Shown one piece after another: positions 1 through 10,760 of a DNA stretch of 64,000 nucleotides. The stretch's first letter is position 1. Each line of letters starts with the position of its first letter. The position numbers and the translations under genes were made by a program. Source of the DNA: Ypsolopha sequella (Eukaryota > Arthropoda > Insecta > Lepidoptera > Ypsolophidae); the NCBI GenBank assembly GCA_934047225.1, contig OW203984.1:6271201-6335200 (forward strand), written 5' to 3'. A model generated the notes under the pieces. That model made no database searches. It worked only from the letters and a program-made list of their open reading frames with translations, and was not told the origin of the DNA.

Positions 1-1180
1 CTATTTTAATCAGACACACAAAGCTTATTGCTATTTATTACGTACTACCTGAATCTGAACAGAGTTTCGTATAAAACTTTGGTAACACAATATTTGTGTA
101 ACTATGTAGCTCTAGTCCTTATACTGCTCTCTATGAATTTACATGATGAGTAGAGAACGAAACCGGATCATGGACCGTGAAATTGACAGAACAAAACAAA
201 ATGGACAGCAGTTTCATAAAAGGCATGAGTGCATTTTGTTTCATTAGAACAAAAGCTGGATACAAAATTTATTCCTGTCTGGTATGACCAAAACACCGAA
301 AGCGTTGTAGGAAAATCTGTAAAGCGTATCCCATCAAAAACATAGTCAGTTCTGAAATTTATTTTTAACAACATAAAATATTTTATCACAACTTAAAATA
401 TCATTTCTTCTTATGCCTTAGGATAATATATTTAAGCCTAAGGTCTGACTTGGCTAGTTTTCATATACGAATTACATTATAGCCTTCACAAGTTCTAAAG
501 CTGCTTATTTTATTCTTCTGAAAATTTGGCTTGCTGTTAGAAACTAGCCATCGAACATAGGGCTCTTCCATGACTGTTTTAGTAGGTACTTAATAATAGT
601 TATTACACACGGTACCGCTCGCCATTCTGTTAGCTTGAACTTGGCTTGACACGCTACCGCGTGTCTAGATACATCATACACTATGCTGGTTCTGCCAATG
701 ATACATATGTGAATTGCTTTAAAGTACGCTTTATTTGACCGTCTGCACTAAAATATTCAAGATTAAAAAAAAAAAGTTATTAGCGTTGTGGAACTTTGCC
801 CGGAGTCCCGTTGTAAATCAACAACTTTCTACTTTACCCTACTTTAGCTTTACATGCAATTGAATCAACCCAGCCGTATAGTATAGTAGTGCCGGGACGT
901 AAAGATCAAAGACAAAAAGTACGGAAAAAGAACACTTTTTAATTCCTTAGCTTAGGTTATAATATAAGCAATGATCTTGTATTATTAAGTAAACTGCTGA
1001 TTTCGCATGAAAAAAGTAAAGGAAAAGACATGTCTTGCAAACTTTTTTTTATTTACTTAATTGAAGTATTTATGCTTAGTGTATTTTTTTATTTATATAC
1101 ATCATATTTTGTTAAATTTAAGAGTGCCCGATTTTCATTTTATATAATTGTATTTTTCTGTATTATATTTAGTTATTTTA
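1..1180. other. AT-rich stretch, no gene recognised
   Basis: No coding region, inverted-repeat element or retroposon end could be recognised. Open frames here are short and have low-complexity composition. Confidence 0.5.
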
Positions 1181-1285
1181 TTTATATATATATATATATA
1201 TGTAATATTCCACATAAATACAAACACTTAAATGGTTTAAGTCGCTATATTTCGACCCCTCAGTGGGGTCGTCATCAGGCGAATA
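1181..1285 (-). repeat. (TA)n tract plus CTGATGA/GAAA hairpin
   Basis: A TA microsatellite (about 1181-1202) is followed by a hairpin at 1250-1279. Read on the minus strand, the hairpin is CTGATGA, a stem of C/G-rich arms, then GAAATATA. The same arrangement recurs near 22.7, 29.3, 43.0 and 47.8 kb, always beside AT microsatellite DNA, so it is an interspersed lepidopteran repeat rather than a chance palindrome. Confidence 0.6.
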
Positions 1286-1404
1286 GAAAAATATTATGTA
1301 ACATATATAATATAGGTATTTGAAGTTAGAAAACCGCTGACATTTATTGATATAAAAATATAAAAAAGTATATTTTAAATCATGAACCAGACTTTTCAAG
1401 GGAG

Positions 1405-1847
1405 AATTTAGTCAGCCGGCGTTAGGTGGCGTTATCATACATAGTGCTCCGATTCTGAATACTTTAATAAATTAAACTGTAAATTTGGATTTGATTATAA
1501 ATTTAGTTATATTGCTTCATTTGTATCAAAATTTACGTGTTGCAATAGATGTTAATTATGTACTTATATTGCATGTATAAATATATTTCTATGTCAGACT
1601 CGAAGTCATGAAAAGAAGTCCTCTGTCCTCACAAGGGTTTGATTTTTGAACCCTAAAACAAAACTGAAAATGTAGGTAAATTGCACACATCGGCCGGCCG
1701 GTATGCTTGCGTCGGATGCTACTCTACCCGTATTCATGACAGCTTGACATGAACTCTAAACTACGACAGGCATTCCGGATGTCCGGGGCTACAGATATTT
1801 TTTTCCTCCAAATTGTACTATCAGGGAAAATTGCGCAGAAATTTTCA
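1405..1847. other. No feature recognised
   Basis: AT-rich sequence without a recognised gene or repeat end. Confidence 0.4.
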
Positions 1848-2280
1848 CCCTTCTTCTTTCTTCTTCTTCTTGGTGGGCTCGGTTTCCGCAACTAGTCTCT
1901 TTTTTGGACCTTTGTGCGTGGAAAAGTGTGGGGCCGTCTATTCTAGCCAGCCCAGCTCACGCCAAAATCCCAAGAGGTGACCTAGGTCGCCACAGGACTG
2001 GCGGAGCGTCCTCGGTTCACCGAGGATCTTAGCCCGTTGTGTGCTGACTCCTACGCAATCTACTGTCACGTGGGTCGGCGTTTCTTCGACCTCCATACAA
2101 GCTCTGCATAGAGGGCTGTCCGTTAGACCTATAATATAGAAGTGTCTGTTAAGGTTACTGTGTCCTGTGATTAGCCCTACCATCATGCGAAGGTTGGATC
2201 TATTTAGACGTAGTAGTTTCTTTGTCAGACGACGGTCCACGGTAGGGATTTTCACCCTTATTTCCATATAAAAGTGGGTC
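1848..2280 (-). mobile_element. LINE 3' fragment (ORF2 C-terminus, RNase H region)
   Basis: The minus-strand frame 2267-1938 (109 aa) has the LTGH...NRHFYIIGL motif, a Cys-x2-Cys pair (PLCRACMEVEETPTHVTVDC) and ends in GFWRELGWLE. This is the typical end of the RNase H-containing ORF2 of I/jockey/R1-type non-LTR retrotransposons in Lepidoptera. It is followed by a short 3' UTR and a GAA-rich tail (read as CTT repeats on the plus strand near 1850-1872). The 5' part is missing, as expected for a 5'-truncated insertion. The clade is inferred; the identity as a LINE end is fairly secure. Confidence 0.75.
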
Positions 2281-2521
2281 AGAAGATTTTTGATGGAACG
2301 TCGTATTAAAGTGTTGTTTCAGCATAGGTACAGATCGTGCCAAACTTCTAATCCTCTCAGAACACGAGGCATTTCGCATCGACAGAAACAAAATGTATGC
2401 AACCTTCTTCAGAGTGGACTAGAAGCGCGATCTGTATAAACTGTTCGAAAATACGCTCAATTAGTAACCCCCAAATGAGTCCCCTAAATTTCAACTCGAT
2501 CAACCTAGCTATTGCATACAG

Positions 2522-2800
2522 AAAAAAAAAAAAAAAAAAAAATCAAAAATGTTTATTGTGTTAACCAAATAATTACATAATTACAATTACAGCTGGAGCC
2601 TTCTTTTAAGTAAAAATACCTGTATCAGAAGACTCCGCTCCTTCAGTCCGCAGCTTTGGTTTTACAAAACAGTTTCAAAAATTTGCTTAAAATTTAAAAT
2701 TTACAAAAATTAATTAAAGTAATAATAAGAACACAATTAAAGTAATAATACGAACACAAAAGAGATATGTATATAATAAAAGAAAGATAACATCCTGCAT
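2522..2800 (-). mobile_element. LINE 3' UTR with homopolymer tail
   Basis: On the minus strand this reads CTGATACAGGTATTTTTAC, a GAAGGCTCCAGC block, then ACAATAAACATTTTTG and a run of about 20 T. The same 3' end occurs on the plus strand at about 25790-25890, and a diverged form at about 12480-12560. The copies share the poly(A)-signal-like AATAAA and their end point. No coding sequence remains. Confidence 0.65.
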
Positions 2801-2828
2801 GCGTCCATATTATGGAAGTAGCTAAATA

Positions 2829-2935
2829 TGAGGGGGTGCATGTGTGTGTGAGAGGGTGCATGTGTGTGTGTGAGAGGGTGTGTGAGAGGGTGAGGGTGAG
2901 TGTGTGTGTGTGAAGGTGAGGGAGGGTGTATGCGT
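2829..2935. repeat. GT/GAGGGTG minisatellite
   Basis: Imperfect tandem copies of GTGTGTGAGAGGGTG-type units over about 100 bp. Simple-sequence DNA directly beside the upstream end of the LINE 3' end at 2522-2800. Confidence 0.8.
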
Positions 2936-3239
2936 ATGTTTATTTGTATGCTCTATATTTATTTATCTACATACTAGTTTAGTTTCTTTCTAAGTAATTT
3001 GGTAAATTAGGTTTTCAGCCTCTTCGTAGCTCTTTCTACAGAAAGATAGATACACAAAGATAAAGACAAAGATAAATTTCCCCTTGCCGGATCTCCTTCA
3101 AAAACTCCAAATTAATTGTTACCGTCCACAGATTCCAGGAGGCGCTGAACAAAAAAAAACCTTGGACGAATAAACTATTTTTATTTTTATTTGTCATGGA
3201 GATGTTGTGCTTCTGTGTCATTTAAATCTAATTTAAATC

Positions 3240-3541
3240 TAGTTTCAGTTACTTATGTAAACGTTTCGCTAGCTACAGTTTTTGCGTTTACCTAGAACGG
3301 GTCAAGTCTAAATTTGATATCGTCTGGCGGCATGAAAGCAACGCTAAACGGTCTGTAAATTCAAATGCAGCGTGCAGACTTCAGTACTGCATTTGAAATG
3401 ACAGACCGTTTACTTGTACTGGAGTCTGCGCACTGCGTTTGAATTGACAGACCGTTTACCGTTGCTTTCATGCCGCCAGGCGACATCAAACTTAGACTGA
3501 CGTTGACGAGACGCGAGACGTTGACACAAGTAACTGAAACT
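3240..3541. mobile_element. Foldback MITE (about 300 bp)
   Basis: The ends are inverted repeats (AGTTTCAGTTACTT and AAGTAACTGAAACT). The interior holds repeated inverted copies of AAACGGTCTGT and GCGGCATGAAAGCAACG. The symmetry and lack of coding potential indicate a palindromic non-autonomous DNA element. Superfamily not determined. Confidence 0.7.
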
Positions 3542-4194
3542 AAACTACAGTAGAGCCACTGAGTGATGGCGCCTATGACGTTTAAATGCCTACAAAGTAT
3601 CGTAATTAAGTGTGCAAGTGTGAATTAAAAAATGTAATACTTCATTCTTGATAGTGATGTACTACTGGTTTCGGTTATTATTTTTCGATTTGAATGTTCC
3701 TTTATTGTGCAATAGAATTCGTATAGAAACAAAGATTTTTTTTAAAAAAGTTTCTCATTTTTATAGGTCGTGTTTGAGGTCGCCAAAATACGCAATAATA
3801 TTTAATTAAAAACAAAACAATAATGAAGTTAAACTAAAGGAAAATAAATGTCCTTTTGTATCATTATGTTGAATGTTGAATGACGTGTCTAATATTGAGT
3901 AAACTCACACTTGATTTTTATTTTTAACCGAAATTTGAAATGTACCTCATCCCTAAATGCAGCTGTCATAAGTGCCATCACTCAGTGGCTCTACTTTAAT
4001 CTAACAGAGAAGCGCATTATTTCCATTAAAAATATAAGCTTTGCAAAGTTATTCGGGGCGGCTTTTGTTTGGTGGAGGAGGGGGTGGGGAAACTTGGGTG
4101 CGAAATAAAATTCCACATTTTGAATATTGTATCTCCAAATACCTACAATCAGAGAACATTTACTTTTGGCCAATATTTTAATACATATATACAT

Positions 4195-4660
4195 TATACT
4201 CACGCCTGTCTCCCGGAGTGGAAGGTAGAGGTAGAGACTACGGATTTCCATCTGCTACGATCCTGAGACAAGTCTTTGCTTCTTCCATATCTAGTCTATT
4301 CCAGGTACGTTTGACTTTGCCCATCTTCAGTATGTCGCCAATTCGGTCAGCATACGTCCTTTTAGGGTCGAATTTTACCTTCCACTTGTGCACCAGAAAT
4401 TTCTTTCCTCACTCTATTTCATACATCCTCTCTGTATATCCAAACAACCAAAGCATTCCTTACGCTATTCTAGTTACTACATCTCTTTCAGGCCGCAATG
4501 ATCCCGTATGTTGATATTTTTCAGTCTGTCATTCAATGTTAAACCACACATACTACGTAAGGAACGCATTTCCACTGCATTCACTCTACTTTGATGTTTA
4601 TCTTGCCATACCTAACATTCACTGTCATACATAAATGTAGGAGCCAACACTCCATTATGA
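4195..4660 (-). mobile_element. RTE-like LINE fragment (reverse transcriptase C-terminus)
   Basis: The minus-strand translation, with at least one frameshift and a stop, contains HQSRVNAVEMRSLRSMCGL, NINIRDHCGLKEDVVTRI and a WLFGYTERM-like motif. These resemble the conserved end of the reverse transcriptase of RTE/BovB-like LINEs common in Lepidoptera (family knowledge). It ends near 4205 with the LPSTPGDRRE-like tail seen again at 23.9-24.0 and 63.33-63.49 kb. It is a decayed 5'-truncated copy. Confidence 0.75.
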
Positions 4661-4692
4661 ACCTGCCTTTGTAGTTACACTTTGACTGTCCA

Positions 4693-4800
4693 TAAAGGAG
4701 TCTACACACCGACGCCTGCTGACACAGCCCTGGCTTTCTTTTCCTTTTGCAAGCTAAGCCGCCAGGCTGTCGACGGGTTTGGTGTGTAGACTCCTTAAAG
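4693..4800. mobile_element. Short foldback MITE (about 107 bp)
   Basis: Near-perfect terminal inverted repeats AAGGAGTCTACACACC / GGTGTGTAGACTCCTT enclose a GC-richer core with AGCCxxGGCT-type symmetry. No coding potential. Confidence 0.7.
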
Positions 4801-4904
4801 GAGTACAGTTCTCCGTTCATCACAATCATAAATTATAATTTAAATGTAACTTAATTTCAAACTAAATAATCCTAAAAGATAATGAAAAAATAAAAAAAAT
4901 ATCT

Positions 4905-5110
4905 CTAAACCGTTGCCGTCGGGTGCGGTGCCCTACAGGCTGGCAGCAGTACCCCGCTGGATCGCCAGACTGATCCTCTGGCCGAGGTATGCTCCAGCCC
5001 TTAGGTCACCAGAGGCGGCGATCAAACGTGTCGAAAGTTCTTTGAAAAGACGCCGTGCGCTCGGACCCCACGGCCCCAGGGTTTCAACACCAAACGGCGC
5101 AAATATGTAG
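4905..5110 (-). mobile_element. LINE remnant, ORF2 C-terminus (GPWG...FKEL type)
   Basis: The minus-strand translation from about 5105 reads FAPFGVETLGPWGPSARRL, then FKELSTRL, DLRAGAYLGQRISLAIQRG and TAASL before a stop. This block is characteristic of the end of a metazoan LINE reverse-transcriptase polyprotein. It is GC-rich (over 55%) in an AT-rich setting, which marks it as a distinct insertion. Only about 65 codons remain. The plus-strand open frame here is a shadow. Confidence 0.65.
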
Positions 5111-5645
5111 CCCTCTCCGAGGAAAGCATATTAATGTATTTATTATTTAAATGTGTAATATTAGTTTGAACGCTGTATCCCTATACCGCACCATTTTGCA
5201 GATATTCTAATACAAATCAAATTCAGATATACAGCAGCGTCCTCGAGTGGCCAAAACCATCTCTAAAATGAGACAAATACTATTTGCAAAAAACGGACTT
5301 CAAAATATTTCTGCCGTTCTAGAGACGAGGTATTAATGGAGTGCACAAACACATTTACAAATAAACAAACAACCTCTCACCCAAATGCATTACAAGATTA
5401 CTACTTGCTTCATTCTGCTGGGTAAAAATGTATGTCGTAGCAACCGGGGGGGCGCAAAAATCCATCATGGGCATCGCTGACCCCCCTGGTGGCAATGTGG
5501 GCCCGCCTAGGACTTTCACTATCATTCAAAAACAGTAGTTCAATATTGTAGAATACGTTCTGTTCCAGATAAACAAGGTACATGTAGCTACTACCTCATT
5601 TAAAGTACATACTAGTTAGTACCTACACATACCTTTTAGATCAGT
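5111..5645. other. No feature recognised
   Basis: AT-rich DNA with no recognised gene. A G/C-rich patch near 5445-5510 (GGGGGGGCGC-like) suggests an unclassified repeat end. Confidence 0.35.
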
Positions 5646-5649
5646 ACTT

Positions 5650-6038
5650 TCATTTTTTTTCAATGCAAATAAAGGCCTAATTTTTATGCATCAAAACCGA
5701 ACAGAATTTTGCCTTAATCGATTATTTTGCCTTAGGGCTTTATTATTTTATTTTTATTATTTATTTACGAGAAGTATGGCTAACTTGCAACCTTTCCTGT
5801 GTACCATAAATGTTATACTTTTTTTTTCCACTGTTTAACGACTCTGGATACAGTCCTTTTGAGCCAATCATAATTTGAAGTTCACAAGATTATATTTGTT
5901 TTATTTCCTCACACTATGCATTGAAAAACGTAGTATGATACACGGGCGTAAGAGCAATAAATTACTCAGTTACGTTTAATCGTTTAAATCGTCCTCGTAA
6001 TTTGTTCCTTTTCGCCCTTGTAGCATAAACTACTATTA
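5650..6038 (+). repeat. Interspersed repeat E, copy 1 (about 390 bp)
   Basis: Copies 2 and 3 lie at 48459-48828 (minus) and 51431-51830 (plus). All share a CAATGCAARTxxxxxAGGCC start, TTTTGCC.TAGGGCTTTATTATT, CCACTGTTTAACG, CCTCACACTATGCATTGAAA and a TAGCATAAACTACTATTA end. No protein and no clear terminal inverted repeat; class unknown. Confidence 0.75.
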
Positions 6039-6154
6039 GGGGGGGCCTATGAATGGTAAGAAGTATAAAGTTGGCGGATCAGACATTAATTGACAGTGCG
6101 ATTGACAATGAATGGATAGAAGTACAGATATTACACATTAGTCCAAGTATGTAA

Positions 6155-6316
6155 AGTGAGTTTGACTGATATAGCCAAATTCATACTGGAGACTCGGTAA
6201 GTGGTCAAGACCAAGGCTTTTATCTTGCGTTTTTCACAGAAATGTTTATTGAACCTTGTTACTGATCTCTTACAAAGTCTCTACTATGAATTTGAGTATA
6301 TCGATTTAAGGTCACC
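6155..6316. mobile_element. Palindromic MITE with CATACTGGAGACTCGG arms
   Basis: The arms AAATTCATACTGGAGACTCGG and its near complement (GTCTCTACTATGAATTTG) fold on each other. The same arm motif occurs in the elements at 27040-27095 and 43474-43733 and, as GGAGGCTTGGTAAGTGATC, in the 262-bp MITE A copies. This suggests a related group of hairpin MITEs. Confidence 0.6.
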
Positions 6317-6649
6317 TTTACATCAGTAAACTAACATAACAAAATGGGAGCCATGTGAAAACAGGTACTGTTGAGATTAATTTGCAATATAGCGCTAATC
6401 TGATTTGCGAATTAATCTGCATCAATCAAATTCATATGTTGATGATGGATTTTCGCAATAAGATTAAAATATAACCCCTAATCCCTAAATTGTTGCGGCA
6501 CGATACACTTTTTATTAAAAAACAGGTGAATGTTATTTATTCTTTATTATTTATTGCACAAACACAAACACGAAAACAGATTATATTAACAATAGAATTA
6601 TATGTACATAAGCACGCTTATCTCTAAAAAGAGATTTCAACACAAAAAA
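6317..6649. other. No feature recognised
   Basis: AT-rich sequence; no gene or repeat boundary recognised. Confidence 0.35.
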
Positions 6650-6990
6650 GGAACATTTAAGCCAGAGTAATTAATCATACACGTGCAAAAGAAGATATCC
6701 ATCAGAGATCGAAGGTGACCGACATAGCCTGCCGAAACAGTAAGTTGAAGTGGCAGTGGACTGGTCATATCTGTCGCCGACGTGATAACCGTTGGGGCCG
6801 TTAGGCATTGGGATGGAGACCACAGCAAAGCGTAGCGTAGGCCGCCCTCGTGCCCGCTGGACTGACGATCTGAAGGACGTTGCGGGTGGCGGCTGGATGA
6901 GGATGACTGAGGACCGCCAAGAGTGGCGTAATATTGGGGAGGCCTATGTCCAGCAGTCCACGAATACAGGCTGATGGATGGATGGTGCCA
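6650..6990 (+). mobile_element. RTE-like LINE 3' end with frameshift
   Basis: The first part translates to SKVTDIACRNSKLKWQW, TGHICRRRDNRWGR, then loses frame near 6810-6830. The second part (6819-6974) reads AKRSVGRPRARWTDDLK and ends WRNIGEAYVQQSTNTG stop. The RRDNRWG...GRPRxRWxDDL...EAYVQQW sequence is the usual C-terminus of lepidopteran RTE-type LINEs. A second copy is at 63588-63960 on the opposite strand. Confidence 0.8.
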
Positions 6991-7189
6991 AAGAAAAAGA
7001 AAAGATTTAAGTACATATACAAAAAGAAACTGGTAATATATAAGTCGCGAACGCTGTAGAGCATTCCACAGTCCGATTGAATCGACATTGAAAGAGTTGC
7101 TATAAGCACATCTATTATATGCAGGGGTTTTGTCAGAGGGTTTTAAGGAGGGAGGAAGTCCTAGAACGCAAGGGCTTATCCCTAGAGAT

Positions 7190-7650
7190 GAAGGTGATAT
7201 ATGTTGCGAAAGTGCTGCCACTTTAAAAAAAAAAACATTTTTTACTTACTAGAATAGTTATTGTAAATCTGTTCAACTAAATGCTTATATACAAGGTGAC
7301 TTTTTGATCATCATCCAAATTCACACTGGTGGCTTGGTAAGTGATTAGTATCATGGATCAATAACAATTTTGGTGAAATTCGGAAAATGAAATTTTGACT
7401 CCCCATAGTGACTCACTCGGGACTGGAAGTGAATTTCTATGGGAAGCCGAAATTTCATTTTAGGAATTTCACAAAAATTGTTATTGATCCAAGATACTGA
7501 TCACTTATCAAGCCTCCAGTATGAATTTGGATGATGATCAAAAAGTCACCTTGTATATAGCAATGAACTATTTTTAAATAGCATAGTTTTCCTGGGCAAC
7601 GTCTTTGATGAGCTAAAATTTTAATTTTTGCTAAAAACGGCCGCTTATTA
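7190..7650. mobile_element. TTAAGG-group foldback element interrupted by MITE A1
   Basis: AAGGTGATATATGTTGCG, then GTGCTGCCACTTT...ACTTACTAGAATAGTTATT, matches an arm of the intact palindrome at 34073-34427. The match resumes after 7555 (TATAGCAATGAACTATTTTTAAATAGC...GATGAGCTAAAATTTT). The two halves are separated exactly by MITE A1. The right end is not clear. Confidence 0.65.
7292..7553. mobile_element. MITE A, copy 1 (262-bp hairpin)
   Basis: Starts CAAGGTGACTTTTTGATCAT and ends with its reverse complement. Nearly the whole element folds into one hairpin around the middle (CTCACTCGGGACTGGAAG). It is flanked by TA dinucleotides, the target preference of Tc1/mariner-type elements. Other copies: 24912-25173, 47875-48136, 55036-55296. 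Confidence 0.9.
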
Positions 7651-7654
7651 TATT

Positions 7655-8677
7655 TTATACTCTGTCTGTACAATTAATATTGCACAAATACTTACATATA
7701 TGATATGTGTATATTTTTATAATCAGCTCTGAGAATCTTATACTAATACCGGATTCTTGGTTTTGAGCGATACTGTTTTTTTTTTCAAATGTTACCTATA
7801 TTATCAATTATAGGGGCAAATAAATGCCATGTTCTTACCAAATTTCAAGTTTCTGGCTGAAAAGAAATCAAAAGTTGGGACATTGGGACAACACACTTGA
7901 TTCACAATAATGGTTTCACTTTTTTCCTATGGGTAAGAAACTTTGAAAATTTCTGTAACATATACGGCTGCATTGGTAGGCATTTTTATTGATATTAAAA
8001 TGTTTTAATAAAAAGTAACCTTCATCTTCCTGTAGAAGTTAAAAAGAATGCTAAGCCGGTTTAATAAATTAGATATTAAGCCGCTTTCAACGAAGAAAGG
8101 ACATGACAGATGTGCAGAAAAGTTAGGCGGTTTTTCTTATCTTGCTCTTGCATCCCAACTCGTCATGAAATGAAGACGGAAATAAAACGTTTGCTAAGCC
8201 ATCCACATTAAGTCTTTCTTTAATAAAAAATAAGTCACGTAAGCCCTATTCACATGGCAGCCAGTTGGTTTATTCCCAAAACAGACTCCACGGTTGCGTT
8301 ACATAAATGTGTTATTTAGTATATCTCTTGCCAAGACAAAACTTATTTGCAAGGCACACGATGTTTATACGATTCTATTTGTAAGCCATTTTACTTCTAC
8401 TTTGATTTATGGCAATTTGCCATACGTTACCTGTTTGTGCTTCAACTTTGTTTACAGTTAGTAACTTACAAATTTAATTTCTGTTAAAAACTTAACCTAG
8501 ATTTAGCTGAAACATTGCTCCCTGAAAGTATAAACTTCGGTATGAGCCGGTTTTTCAATCTGAGCAAAAATTAACAAATACATAATGTTTACATACGACG
8601 TAATGATAAACTTTAAATGTAATTCATAACTTTACATTTTTGAAACAGGTTCCAATAAAGAACCTTTTAATTAGGAG
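7655..8677. other. About 1 kb without a recognised gene
   Basis: AT-rich sequence. A region near 8260-8420 has slightly higher complexity, but I see no open frame, splice pattern or repeat boundary to annotate. Confidence 0.4.
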
Positions 8678-9716
8678 ATAACGGCCCAAGCGGCACATGA
8701 CAGCTGCATAGCAGCTGGAATATAGACTCACTAAATGCTCGTGGCTGTATTAGGTTGCTGTACAAGAGCTGAGTAAGCTGCTACACAACCCTTGTAATGC
8801 TAAATTGGGCCCCAAATTAAACAGCACTGAGCATTACAATAGCTGGTTAATAGCATGATAAGAGCTGTACAAGTCTGATTCTAGCTTACGATTCAGCTCT
8901 TATAATGCTCTTGTGCAGCACACGACTGTTTAAGGCCTTGACAACAGCATTTTACAAGAAAGAAATAACCAAAAAATATTAATATATTGCTGTCGCATTC
9001 ATATTAATCTGAATTCTTGTATATTGTTCTCTATTAGAGGTCTGCAGGTCTGTGTCAGTAAATATCAATTTATGGTAAAGTGTAATTAACACGTTTTTTG
9101 TCTTTCTGTGAATATATTGTGTTGGGGGTTCCACTTTACTGTGAATGTATATAGGTGTTTGTATTAAATATTTCACGGGCCATCAAAATAATAACGATAA
9201 ACCGAAAAAAAATCTCAAAATATATACGGTGTAAGAATATTTTATGGATTGTGACGCATTTTATTGTATTTTATGCATATGGTTTTGTCAAATAAATTAA
9301 GTGAAATTAATATTATCACATTATTTGGCATCAAATTTCATGAAAACAAATAAGATATCGTAATTTTTTTTTAAACAAATATTTTCATTGTTGTGAAATG
9401 GCGTCTATTTATTATACAGCACTTACTCTTGTATCACTCTCTTGTAATGCTCTTTGCTGTACAATGGCAATCCTTTAGTCTACGTACCAACCCATTGCAT
9501 TATGATGGCTTTACAATGGATCTTAGCTAGTCTAATAACTGTCTAATGGCGGATTGCAAGAGTATTCAACAGCTCTTTAGGGATCAAAATATTAATAGTG
9601 ATCCAAAAATGCACAAAATGATCAAAGCAAATAAAAATAAAGTTGTTATATAAATAAGCCAAAGTAAATGAAAAAAAAAAACCTCGCAGTAAAAACACAT
9701 TTAAAGTCTTATTTTA

Positions 9717-9856
9717 GGAGTTCCACTATGATTTTTATTATAATTTGCGACTTGTTTCGTTAAATTGATCAATGCCCCTCCATCGATGTATTGCCCGACG
9801 ATGTCACTTTGATGAAACGAGTCGTAAAAAATAATAAAAATGATAGTGGAACTCGT
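9717..9856. mobile_element. Foldback MITE nested in the 3.47-kb element
   Basis: The arms GTTCCACTATGATTTTTATT and AATAAAAATGATAGTGGAAC fold around a core with CGACTTGTTTCGTT / GATGAAACGAGTCG. Palindromic, non-coding. Confidence 0.7.
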
Positions 9857-9990
9857 ACAAGGAGACTTTCATGAATATTGAAATAAAGTTCCATCAATAG
9901 TGACAAACAACAGTAAAAATTATGTTTGTACATAAAACATACTCGTAACTTGGTAACACTGTGCGAATAATATAATATTACGAATAATAT

Positions 9991-10242
9991 AAGGCCTTTT
10001 AATTTAAATGGAAAGTAATTTAGGAGGTGATTCAGTGTCGTTAATACATCACATTCCACTTTTTTTGCGCGAACTTTTTCTTCACTTGTCCATACAAACT
10101 GAGTTAGCTGATCGGACCACTTTGTACAGAGAAGCGGAACAAAAGTTTGCGCAAAAAAAAAGGGCTATGCAGTGCAATGCGATGTATTAACGATACTGAA
10201 TCACCTCCTAAAATACTTTCCACTTAAATTTGAAAGATCTTA
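9991..10242. mobile_element. MITE B, copy 1 (hairpin)
   Basis: AAGGCCTTTTAATTTAAATG, then GAAAGTAATTTAGGAGGTGATTCAGT, returns as the reverse complement at the right end. It has TA at the flanks. Copies at 25177-25438 and 55302-55562. Here it lies inside the 3.47-kb TIR transposon. Confidence 0.85.
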
Positions 10243-10264
10243 TATGTATATTTTTTACCTAAGT

Positions 10265-10425
10265 CGTCACGACATGAATTCGCGAGAGGGTGTCTGAGGT
10301 GTACGAAGTGTAAACTGTGCGGAGTGAGCCACAGTCCACACTTCGGACAGCCACTTTTCACCGATAATTTTCTGCCCCAGCTGTGATGGGTGGTGAGCCC
10401 TATCGCCATACATCGGGCACAAACG
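10265..10425 (+). repeat. Short interspersed repeat R, copy 1
   Basis: About 155 bp with CGACxxxGAATxCxCGAGxGG, a CCACACT block and a CAGCGTGATGG..TATCGCCxTAC-TCGGGCACAA-like end. Copies at 24748-24905 (+), 29690-29845 (+) and 32575-32712 (-). SINE-sized, but I do not see a convincing RNA polymerase III A/B box pair. Class open. Confidence 0.55.
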
Positions 10426-10499
10426 GACCAAACAACGGCTTAACGCGCCTGTCGAAGCAAGTGGGTTTTGGAAATCTATTAGTTTAGTCGCGGGGGGAG

Positions 10500-10760
10500 G
10501 AAGGTGTGACGGGAGAGGCGGCCAGCGCGGCACCAGTGTTTTTGTTTTGTTGGTTGATCAGTCAGTCGCCTTCTTTCGCCTTGTACACGCGTCTCGCGTT
10601 CCGTTCGCACACTTACATTGTTTCGATACGTTCGGCAGTTTTTTTTTATATCTTATCTTGGTACCGAAAGTTATTGAAAATTATTATTATTCATTGTTTA
10701 AAAATGCCTTCTTAGGGTAGGTTTCTAGTGCTATATATTTTTTAATTTTCAGAAATAGCT
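10500..10760 (+). promoter_or_regulatory. Putative promoter/leader of the element's first ORF
   Basis: A GC-rich block (about 10490-10540) is followed by an insect initiator-like TCAGT (10559-10566). There is then a possible 5'-UTR intron: donor G|GTAGGT near 10717 and a pyrimidine-rich acceptor TTTTCAG at about 10752, nine bases before the ATG at 10761. Inferred from sequence pattern only. Confidence 0.35.
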
